DNA of 10,368 bases from JBHIBR01 sp046759145 [NCBI: Nitrospinota bacterium] (GTDB lineage Bacteria; UBA8248), in NCBI GenBank assembly GCA_046759145.1, contig JBHIBR010000035.1, positions 1-10,368 of the forward strand, in the 5' to 3' direction. The position numbers and the translations under genes are program-made. A model generated the notes under the pieces. It did not search any database. It was not told where the DNA came from and worked only from the letters and a program-made list of their open reading frames with translations. Shown piece after piece: positions 1 to 5,284 of the stretch (the first letter of the stretch is position 1; the number at the start of each line of letters is the position of its first letter).

Positions 1-102
1 CAACTGGCCCGGGAACGCCCCTCCGACGGCTCCCTGACCCCGCGGCCATCCCCCAGGAGCTTGGATGAAACGAGACGCAGAGCCTTGGAAGGTGCTAGCT
101 AG
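1..102 (+). CDS. Possible C-terminal tail of a gene cut by the window edge
   Basis: Reading frame 1 is open from the first base to a TAG at 100-102 and gives 33 residues. The tail reads like a normal protein C-terminus: a Ser/Pro/Arg-rich stretch, then SLDETRRRALEGAS. Tails of the form LDE-T-R-x-L are common at the ends of sulfatase-type proteins, but that resemblance is weak and I do not assign a family. No other evidence is available inside the window. It could equally be a chance open frame, since high G+C DNA has few stops. If real, this gene converges on the sphingolipid operon that ends at 678. Confidence 0.25.
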   Translation, partial: QLARERPSDGSLTPRPSPRSLDETRRRALEGAS

Positions 103-677
103 CGGAGTGCGGCGCGATGGGCCTCGGGGCATCCTCTCGGGGGTTTTCCTTCAAAGATCCCAAAAACCCGGCCACAGTATATCTCCACTTTGTGAAAAAA
201 CCCAAACTCTGCGCCCCTCGCCCTCCCTTCGCTCTTGGCTCTCCTCCGTCACATCGCGGAGAGTGCGGGGATGGCTGTGCAGACACATCCCTCCCAAGAT
301 TTTTCTAAGCCTACCGTATCACTTTGTTGCCAAAAGGGAAACCCGGAAACGGGCCTTTGGCATCTGGCCCCGATCTCGTTGCGGAGGTGGGCCTCCCTCA
401 CTAGGATTTGGTGTTGGTTCAACCCTCCGGCGTGGGCGCGTGGGGCCCTGTGACCATCGTCTCCGGGGAGGAGAGGGTCCGGGTGCGCTCTTCTCTGTCC
501 TTTTCGGAGGAGGCAACGATGGAGCAGGCCGTTGCGGCCGAGGGCGGGGCGCTCTCGGTCCGGCTCAACCCCGGGGTCCTTCGCGTCGAGGTCTGATCCC
601 CAACGCCCTGCCCCCAAAAACCTTCGGCGAGTTGCTTGGTCATCCTTCTGCGTGGCGCACGGGCCCGGAGGGCTCCT
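103..677. other. Long intergenic region, no intact gene recognised
   Basis: About 575 bases separate the possible gene end at 102 from the stop codon of the PAP2 gene at 678. The first 300 bases are visibly richer in A+T than the rest of the window, especially around 140-200 and 295-350, which is typical of non-coding DNA here. Open frames in this stretch give low-complexity Arg/Pro/Ser-rich translations with no motif. A GGGTTTT/AAAACCC inverted repeat (141-147 with 163-169) has no T-run on either strand, so I do not call it a terminator. The stretch 408-596 is listed separately as a possible gene remnant. Confidence 0.6.
408..596 (+). pseudogene. Possible gene remnant or small ORF of unknown function
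   Basis: A frame opens just after a TAG at 402-404 and runs to TGA at 594-596 (62 codons from a TTG). From about 441 on, third positions are almost all G or C. The translation alternates hydrophobic and polar residues (VTIVSGEERVRVRSS, then GGALSVRLNPGVLRVEV), as in a beta-sandwich C-terminal domain. There is no ATG start with a convincing Shine-Dalgarno, and an upstream in-frame stop precedes it closely. It therefore looks more like the surviving 3' end of a decayed gene than a complete small protein. I do not recognise the family. A chance open frame in G+C-rich DNA remains possible. Confidence 0.25.
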
Positions 678-1547
678 CTATCCTCGCCCTAGCCCGCGGC
701 CCAAAGCCCGGGCCCAGGCGGGCCCCAGGATGGCCCCGGCCACCCCGAGCGGCACCCCCGCCAGGACGTCCACCACGTAGTGGTAGCGCGTGTAGACGGT
801 GGAGAGGAGCAGGCCCGTCACCGCGGGGATGAGCCAAGGGAGCTCCCGCCGGTCCACTCTCGCCGCGAGCCCCACCACCGCCACCGCGATGGCCGCATGG
901 CCCGAAGGGAAGGCATCTCGCTTGATCCCCTCCAGGTAGGTGATCGTGGAGCGGATCCAGGGGGTGAGCCAACCCTCCAGCGGAAGGCTCTGGAAGGAGG
1001 TCAGGGTGTGGGAGGGTCCGATGGCGGGGACCAGGAAGTAGCCCGCGTAGGAGGCGAAGAAGACCAGCACCAGGCTGAAGGCCGCCTGGTCGAAGGCCGC
1101 CTGGTCACCCCGCCGCCAGAGGCGGATGGCGAGGAGGAGCGGCATCGGGTAGTAGGTCACATAAGCCAGGTGCATGAGGTCGGTCAGGAAGGGCGTGGTG
1201 AGCCGCTCCAGCCACACGGTGGGGTGGACCCCGAAAAGCCACAGGTCCGCCCGGATGAGGAGTGGGTCCAGGTCGCGGGGGTTCACGTGGGGGATGAGGG
1301 ACTTCAGGCTGTCGAACACCAGGAGGACGACGGGGACGGGGTAGAAGGCGTGAAAGAGGCGGAGGAGTCGGCCCCGGGGGTCCAGCGCGATGAGGGCGAC
1401 CAGGCCGGCCAGCAGCGCCGCGTACTCGAAGGGAAGCCACGGGGCCCCGGGCGGAGGGGGGAGGGCCAGGACCAGGAGCGCCAGGAGGAAGGCGCCGCAG
1501 AGCAGGTCGGCAGGTCGGATGCGGGCGAGCCAGGGGGGAGATGACAT
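678..1547 (-). CDS. PAP2_3 / inositol-phosphorylceramide-synthase-like membrane phosphotransferase
   Basis: This 289-residue integral membrane protein has about six hydrophobic segments (roughly residues 14-30, 41-55, 67-80, 126-143, 156-177 and 235-280). Catalytic motifs of the PAP2 superfamily are present: FPSGHA at 213-218 (His217) and YTRYHYVVD at 252-260 (His256, Asp260). GYFLVPAIGP at 169-178 is typical of the PAP2_3 branch, which contains fungal Aur1 and bacterial inositol-phosphorylceramide synthases. Family members move a phospho-head group onto ceramide or hydrolyse lipid phosphates at the membrane. Its place as last gene of a sphingolipid operon supports a head-group transferase, or a phosphatase acting on a sphingoid phosphate. 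The start is the ATG at 1547, 11 nt after the stop of the preceding gene. An upstream extension in the same frame would overlap that gene and encodes Arg/Pro-rich shadow sequence. No clear Shine-Dalgarno is seen, so translation may depend on the upstream gene. The donor head group is unknown. Confidence 0.85.
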   Translation of the reverse strand: MSSPPWLARIRPADLLCGAFLLALLVLALPPPPGAPWLPFEYAALLAGLVALIALDPRGRLLRLFHAFYPVPVVLLVFDSLKSLIPHVNPRDLDPLLIRADLWLFGVHPTVWLERLTTPFLTDLMHLAYVTYYPMPLLLAIRLWRRGDQAAFDQAAFSLVLVFFASYAGYFLVPAIGPSHTLTSFQSLPLEGWLTPWIRSTITYLEGIKRDAFPSGHAAIAVAVVGLAARVDRRELPWLIPAVTGLLLSTVYTRYHYVVDVLAGVPLGVAGAILGPAWARALGRGLGRG

Positions 1548-1558
1548 CGAGGGCCGCT

Positions 1559-2680
1559 TCAGCAGGCGCGCTCGTAGAGCCGGTGCCTTTTGACCAGGGC
1601 GCCGCCGAGGCCCTCGGCGACACGGATGACCTCGGCGTTGTCCTCCAGCATCCAGGAAGCCTCCGCCTGCCGGAAGCCCCGGGCGCGGGCTGCCCTCCAC
1701 AGCTCAAGCAGGAGGCGGACCTCCACGCCCCGTCGGCGCCAGGGCGCGACGACGCCCAGGGCCAAGAGCCGGAGGCCGTCCACGCGCCGCCGGTAGTAGA
1801 GGAATTTCAGGAGTCCAAGGGGGCCCATACGCCCGCCGAGCCTGGCCAACACCTGGTTGTAGTCCGGCAGCGCCAGGGCGAAGGCCACAGGTTCCCCCTC
1901 CGCCTCTGCGAACAAGGTGAGCTCCGGGTCGATGAGGGGCCTGAGCCGCCTGGCCATCCAGCGGATCTCCTCCTCGGTCATGGGGACGAAACCCCAGTTG
2001 GCCTCCCAGGCCCGGTTGTAGACCTTCCGGATCAGGGAGACCTCTCGGTCGAAACGCCCGAGCTCCACCGGGCGGATGGAGAGCGCCGGGTGCCGCTTGC
2101 TCAGGACCGCCTCCAGCCGGGCCAGGCGCGGGGGCGCCTCGGCAGACACGGGCGCCCGGAAGCTCAGGAGGTCCATCGCCTTGGCGAAACCCGCCCCCTC
2201 GAGCAGGGCGGGGTAGTAGGGGAGGGTGTAGGGCATCATGAAGGTGGGCGGCGAGTCGTGTCCCTCCACCAGGATCCCGCACTCCTCGTTCATCGACGGA
2301 TTCACGGGCCCCCGGATGCGCCCCATCCCGCGCGCCCGCAGCCACCGGGCGGCCCGGTCCAGGAGCCCGTTGGCCTCCCCTTGCCTGTTTGCGCATTCGA
2401 AGAAGCCGAAAAAGCCCGTCGCGTCCTGGTGGCGCTCCAGGTGGAGACGGTCGATGAAGGCCGCGATCCTCCCCACCGCCTCGCCCCGCCGGCGGGCGAG
2501 GAAAAGCGCCCGCTCCGCGTGGCGGAAGAAAGGGTTCTCGTCGGAGAGGACCCGGCGCACCTCCGCCCGCAGGGGGGGGATCCAATGGGGGTGCCCCCGG
2601 TAGAGCCGCTCGGGCAGGAGGGTGAACTCCCGGAGGTCCCGCCGGCTTGTGACCTCCTGGACGGCCGACTCACCGGTCAC
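1559..2680 (-). CDS. GNAT-fold N-acyltransferase, candidate bacterial ceramide synthase
   Basis: This 373-residue protein belongs to a large two-part GNAT-type family. N-terminal landmarks are LYRGHPHWIPPL (26-37), the near-invariant GPVNPSMNEECG (124-135) and MMPYTLPYYPALLEGAGF (148-165). The C-terminal GNAT core has an acyl-CoA/ACP pyrophosphate-loop-like PWRRRGVE (313-320) and LEDN (345-348) ahead of the last strand. The ceramide synthase identified in Caulobacter is also a GNAT-like protein unrelated to eukaryotic CerS. Position directly after the Spt-like gene makes N-acylation of the sphingoid base the best guess, but similar GNAT proteins exist outside sphingolipid loci. The start is inferred as GTG at 2680, which overlaps the Spt stop by 11 nt. 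The much longer open frame upstream lies wholly inside spt and translates to Ser/Arg/Pro-rich nonsense. There is no strong Shine-Dalgarno, which fits translational coupling. Family fold is fairly sure; the substrate is inference. Confidence 0.82.
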   Translation of the reverse strand: MTGESAVQEVTSRRDLREFTLLPERLYRGHPHWIPPLRAEVRRVLSDENPFFRHAERALFLARRRGEAVGRIAAFIDRLHLERHQDATGFFGFFECANRQGEANGLLDRAARWLRARGMGRIRGPVNPSMNEECGILVEGHDSPPTFMMPYTLPYYPALLEGAGFAKAMDLLSFRAPVSAEAPPRLARLEAVLSKRHPALSIRPVELGRFDREVSLIRKVYNRAWEANWGFVPMTEEEIRWMARRLRPLIDPELTLFAEAEGEPVAFALALPDYNQVLARLGGRMGPLGLLKFLYYRRRVDGLRLLALGVVAPWRRRGVEVRLLLELWRAARARGFRQAEASWMLEDNAEVIRVAEGLGGALVKRHRLYERAC

Positions 2681-3857
2681 GGCCCGGGTGCCAGTCGGAG
2701 AGGATCTCCTCGAAGGCCCCGAGGACGCAATCCAGCTGGGCCTCGGTGTGGGTGGACATGTAGCTCGTGCGCAACCGGACGGCTCCGGTCGGGGCCGCCG
2801 AGCCCAGGATGGCGTTGGCGAAGACCCCCTTGCGGTGCAGCATGCGCCAGAACTGGAGGACCTCGGCGTCACTATCGAAGATGACCGGGATGATGGGCGT
2901 CTCGCTCTTCCCCGTGTTGAGCCCCAGGCGGTCGAACCCCTCTTTCATCTTCCGGGTGTGCTCCCAGAGGCGGGCCCGCCGCTCCGGCTCCCGCTCGACG
3001 ATGTCCACGGCCGCCGATGCGGCCCCCACGCAGGCAGGCACGAGGCTCGCGGAGAAGATGAAAGGGCGGGCGTGGTGCCGGATGTAGTGGGCGACCGACT
3101 CCGAGGTGGCGATGAAGCCGCCGATGGCCGCCAGGCTCTTGGAGTAGGTCCCCATGATGATGTCCACCTCGGCCTCCAGGCCGAAGTGCTCGGCCGTCCC
3201 GCGGCCGCCGGCCCCCAGGACGCCGATGCCGTGGGCGTCGTCCACCATGAGGCGGGCTCCGTAGCGCTGGCACAGGCGCATGATGTTGGGCAGGTCCGTG
3301 ATGTCTCCCTCCATGGAGAAGACCCCGTCCACCACCACCAGCTTCCCCTGGGTCCCGCAGGTCCGGAGGGTCGACTCCAGGTGGTCCATGTCGTTGTGGC
3401 GGAAGCGCTTGACCTGGCCGTACGAGAGGCGGCAGCCGTCCACGATGGAGGCGTGGTCCATCTTGTCCACGATGACGGTGTCGCCCCGGCCCACCAGGGC
3501 GGAGATCGCCCCCAGGTTGGTCAGGAAGCCGGTGGGGAAGATGACGGCCGCCTCCTTGCGGAAGAAGGAGGCGAGCTTCCGCTCCAGTTCCTCGTGGATG
3601 GCCAGGGTTCCGTTAAGAGGGCGGGCGCCGGCGCAGCTGGTGCCGTACTTTTCCACGGCCGCCATCGCCGCCTCCTTGACCTGGGGATGGCTGGCGAGGC
3701 CCAGGTAGTTGTTGGAGCCGATCATGATCATCCGCCTGCCATCGACGATCACTTCCGGTTCCTGGGCCGAGGTGAGGACTCGGTAGTACGGGTAAAGGCC
3801 TGCCGCGATCAGGTCCCGCGCACTGGTGAACTCTTGGCACTTGGAGAAGAGGTCCAT
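2670..3857 (-). CDS. spt: Serine palmitoyltransferase-like PLP enzyme (alpha-oxoamine synthase family)
   Basis: This 395-residue fold-type I PLP enzyme belongs to the family of serine palmitoyltransferase, 8-amino-7-oxononanoate synthase (BioF), glycine C-acetyltransferase (Kbl) and 5-aminolevulinate synthase. Visible motifs are SNNYLGL (48-54), GTSCAGARPLNGT (72-84), DHASIVDG with the PLP-stacking His135, VDDAHGIG (205-212; Asp206 and His209), and TYSKSLAAIGG, in which Lys240 forms the internal aldimine. The tail region RLRTSYMSTHT (361-371) resembles the substrate-carboxylate-binding segment. Motifs alone do not separate SPT from BioF or Kbl, but neighbouring reductase, acyltransferase and PAP2 genes strongly favour SPT: serine + long-chain acyl donor -> 3-ketosphinganine, first step of sphingolipid synthesis, in the cytosol or at the inner membrane. 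ATG at 3857 is chosen because GAGGAG (3864-3869) lies 6 nt upstream; an in-frame ATG at 3884 falls inside the preceding gene. Length suits a soluble bacterial SPT of about 400 residues. Confidence 0.88.
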   Translation of the reverse strand: MDLFSKCQEFTSARDLIAAGLYPYYRVLTSAQEPEVIVDGRRMIMIGSNNYLGLASHPQVKEAAMAAVEKYGTSCAGARPLNGTLAIHEELERKLASFFRKEAAVIFPTGFLTNLGAISALVGRGDTVIVDKMDHASIVDGCRLSYGQVKRFRHNDMDHLESTLRTCGTQGKLVVVDGVFSMEGDITDLPNIMRLCQRYGARLMVDDAHGIGVLGAGGRGTAEHFGLEAEVDIIMGTYSKSLAAIGGFIATSESVAHYIRHHARPFIFSASLVPACVGAASAAVDIVEREPERRARLWEHTRKMKEGFDRLGLNTGKSETPIIPVIFDSDAEVLQFWRMLHRKGVFANAILGSAAPTGAVRLRTSYMSTHTEAQLDCVLGAFEEILSDWHPGRDR

Positions 3858-3863
3858 GGCTCT

Positions 3864-3869
3864 CTCCTC
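3864..3869 (-). promoter_or_regulatory. Shine-Dalgarno site of the spt-like gene
   Basis: On the minus strand the bases read GAGGAG, 6 nt before the ATG at 3857 and just after the TGA of the reductase gene (3875-3877). It is the clearest ribosome binding site inside the operon and fixes the start of the serine palmitoyltransferase-like protein. Confidence 0.7.
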
Positions 3870-3874
3870 GGAAC

Positions 3875-4858
3875 CTAGATCCATCCGTGCTGCCGGTACC
3901 ACCCCACTGTCTCTCGAAAGCCATCGGCGAGGGTCCGCGTGACGCGGAAGCCCAGCTCCCGGATGGCTTTGGAAACGTCGCACACCCAGTCTCGACAGAG
4001 TATCTCCTCGGCCTTCTGACGGCTCAGGTGGAAGGCGCGCCCTGTGAGTCGGCCGACTCCCTCGCTCAATGCCCCTGCCAGTCGGAGGAGGGGGGGAGGG
4101 ATGGGCACGGCCACACCCCCACCGAGAGCCGTCCGGGTGGCCTCCACGATGTCGGCCTCGGCATAGGGCGCGGGGTCGGCCACGTGGAAGACCTCCCCGC
4201 TCGCACCGGGGTGTTCGGCCATCAGGACGAGTGCGCGGGCCAGGTCCGCCGCGTAGATGAGGCTCAGGTGGCCGCCGCGCCGGAAGACCGGAATGACCCC
4301 TCGGGCGGCGCAGGCGAAGTAGAGTCGAGTGGCCCGGTCCCGGGGACCGTAGACGGTGGGGGGGCGGACGATAGCGGTGGGGAGCGCGTCGCTGGCGGCC
4401 AGGACGGCCGCCTCGGCCTCGGCCTTGGAGCGGCCGTAGGCGCTGACCGGGCGCAGGGGCTCCTCCTCCTTGAGCGGGTGGCCGTCCTGACTCGGCCCGA
4501 GGGCGGCCAGGCTCGAGACGTGGACAAACCGCCGGAGGCCGCTTCCCGCGCGCCGGGCCCCTCCCAGCATATTCACGGTCCCCCCCACGTTCACCCGGTG
4601 AAACTCCTCTGGTTCCCAGCCTCTGACCCTTCCGGCGAGGTGGATGATGACCTCCACCCCGGCCGCCGCCCTCTCGAGGCTCGCCGGGTCCAGGCAGTCG
4701 CCGTAGGCGGCTTCGACCGGCAGGCCGTCCAGCCAGGGGCTTCCCCCCCGAGGACGGAACAGGCAGCGGACGCGGTATCCACGGGCCAGAAACGCCTCCG
4801 CGACATGGCTCCCCACAAAGCCTGTTGCTCCTGTCACAAGGGCGGTGGGTGCGCCCAC
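3875..4858 (-). CDS. cerR: NAD(P)-dependent epimerase/dehydratase-type reductase, candidate CerR
   Basis: This 327-residue extended short-chain dehydrogenase starts with the Rossmann glycine motif TGATGFVGSH (9-18). It has the catalytic Ser115/Ser116 region (FVHVSSLAAL), the YxxxK pair Tyr141/Lys145 (SAYGRSK), and IVRPPTVYGPRD (163-174) typical of NAD-dependent epimerases and 3-beta-HSD-like reductases. Caulobacter CerR, which reduces the 3-keto group of the bacterial ceramide intermediate, is in this extended SDR class and neighbours spt. The immediate adjacency to an Spt-like gene here (17-nt gap) supports the same job. It is probably cytosolic, though the 3-beta-HSD-like C-terminal half may associate with membrane. 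The start is inferred as GTG at 4858 with a weak GGGGA about 8 nt upstream; it puts the glycine motif eight residues in, as usual. An in-frame TTG at 5023 would add 55 residues of Pro/Gly-rich sequence and is less likely. The reductase class is certain; the keto-ceramide substrate is inferred. Confidence 0.82.
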   Translation of the reverse strand: MGAPTALVTGATGFVGSHVAEAFLARGYRVRCLFRPRGGSPWLDGLPVEAAYGDCLDPASLERAAAGVEVIIHLAGRVRGWEPEEFHRVNVGGTVNMLGGARRAGSGLRRFVHVSSLAALGPSQDGHPLKEEEPLRPVSAYGRSKAEAEAAVLAASDALPTAIVRPPTVYGPRDRATRLYFACAARGVIPVFRRGGHLSLIYAADLARALVLMAEHPGASGEVFHVADPAPYAEADIVEATRTALGGGVAVPIPPPLLRLAGALSEGVGRLTGRAFHLSRQKAEEILCRDWVCDVSKAIRELGFRVTRTLADGFRETVGWYRQHGWI

Positions 4859-5022
4859 GAGGCTATCCCCATTCGGCTGGGGCGGGTTTCCCAACCTTGG
4901 CTCGGCTTCTGCGGGGATGGGGATCGAAGCTGGCGTCCACAGAAGTCCCCTCTCACCTCCGGGAGGTACCCCAAAGGCCGCCCCGCCGCTGCCTCCTTGG
5001 CACAAGGCCAATTTGCCCTGCA

Positions 5023-5050
5023 ATTTAACATCTGCCGCGTCCCATTGGAA
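5023..5050 (-). promoter_or_regulatory. Weak candidate promoter for the sphingolipid operon
   Basis: On the minus strand TTCCAA (5050-5045) and TTAAAT (5028-5023) are 16 nt apart, matching the sigma70 -35 and -10 consensus at 3 and 4 of 6 positions. It would give a leader of about 155 nt before the GTG at 4858. It sits in the most A+T-rich part of the leader. The match is weak and other sigma factors are possible. Confidence 0.2.
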
Positions 5051-5065
5051 CGCTTAGTTTCACGG

Positions 5066-5113
5066 AAAAAGGGCCGGGAGAGGCTGGGGGGGCTTTCTGC
5101 CCTCAGGCCGGCC
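5066..5113 (-). terminator. Terminator-like hairpin in the operon leader
   Basis: On the minus strand CCGGCC-type arms pair (5108-5113 with 5072-5077), enclosing an inner GGGC-AGAAA-GCCC hairpin (5102-5090). They are followed by a CTTTTTCC run (5071-5064). This has the shape of an intrinsic terminator pointing toward the reductase gene. If the real promoter lies upstream of it (5114-5206) it could be an attenuator; if the promoter is at 5023-5050 it would only block read-through from the insertion element. The long inner bulges make the fold uncertain. Confidence 0.3.
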
Positions 5114-5206
5114 GGTTTGCCCAGGCCATGAGATGCGGGCGCTCGCGGCGAATGCAATCGCCCCCGGAAGGGGAAGGAGAGTTCGGGACTCGGGCTAGCC
5201 GCCTTC

Positions 5207-5233
5207 TGAACAGGTCCAGATACATGTGAGACG
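5207..5233 (+). repeat. Left terminal inverted repeat of the IS481 element
   Basis: Twenty-seven bases starting TGAACAGGTCC and ending ACATGTGAGACG. The inner 12 bases are identical to the reverse complement of the right end, and 9 of the outer 15 also match, with a one-base gap. The exact outer boundary is inferred from where similarity stops. Confidence 0.8.
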
Positions 5234-5255
5234 CCCCCGGTAGGGGGGTAGAGTG

Positions 5256-5284
5256 CGAGGGGCCCAAGGAGAGGAGGCCCCTCG
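5256..5284 (+). promoter_or_regulatory. Hairpin enclosing the transposase ribosome binding site
   Basis: A perfect 9-bp stem, CGAGGGGCC (5256-5264) with GGCCCCTCG (5276-5284), directly abuts the ATG at 5285. The 11-nt loop plus the start of the 3' arm carry the purine-rich Shine-Dalgarno region AAGGAGAGGAGG (5266-5277). In RNA this would partly hide the initiation site. In other insertion sequences such structures lower transposase translation from impinging transcripts; the function here is inference. Confidence 0.65.

Larger units (their letters stand above)
4859..5206. other. Leader/intergenic region of the sphingolipid operon
   Basis: These 348 bases lie between the start of the reductase gene and the left end of the insertion sequence. 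I see no gene. They hold a weak candidate promoter (5023-5050) and a terminator-like hairpin (5066-5113), both on the minus strand. The lower-G+C patch at about 5010-5070 fits a promoter region. Before the insertion element arrived, this stretch and 6299-6408 presumably formed one intergenic region between two divergent transcripts. Confidence 0.6.

Noticed and set aside
141-169. GGGTTTT/AAAACCC inverted repeat as a terminator
   Set aside because: Seven-base stem with a 15-base loop and no T-run on either side. It is insufficient for an intrinsic terminator.
669-690. AGGGC/GCCCT inverted repeat at the end of the PAP2 gene as a terminator
   Set aside because: Only five base pairs, it contains the stop codon, and no T-run follows on the minus strand.
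65-832. 255-codon plus-strand open frame across the left intergenic region
   Set aside because: It is Arg/Pro/Gly-rich with no motif, and it runs into the antisense of the PAP2 gene. Its start has no convincing ribosome site, and its composition shifts within the frame.
1559-2872. Longer form of the GNAT protein starting at 2872
   Set aside because: The extra 64 residues lie inside the Spt gene in another frame and are Ser/Arg/Pro-rich. The conserved N-terminus begins just after 2680.
3875-5023. Longer form of the reductase starting at TTG 5023
   Set aside because: The added 55 residues are Pro/Gly-rich and unlike the family, whose members start a few residues before the Rossmann glycine motif. 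GTG at 4858 fits that.
1541-5131. Long plus-strand open frames (414 to 447 codons) opposite the sphingolipid operon
   Set aside because: They mirror well-supported minus-strand genes and give low-complexity Asp/Gly/His/Arg-rich products without recognisable domains.
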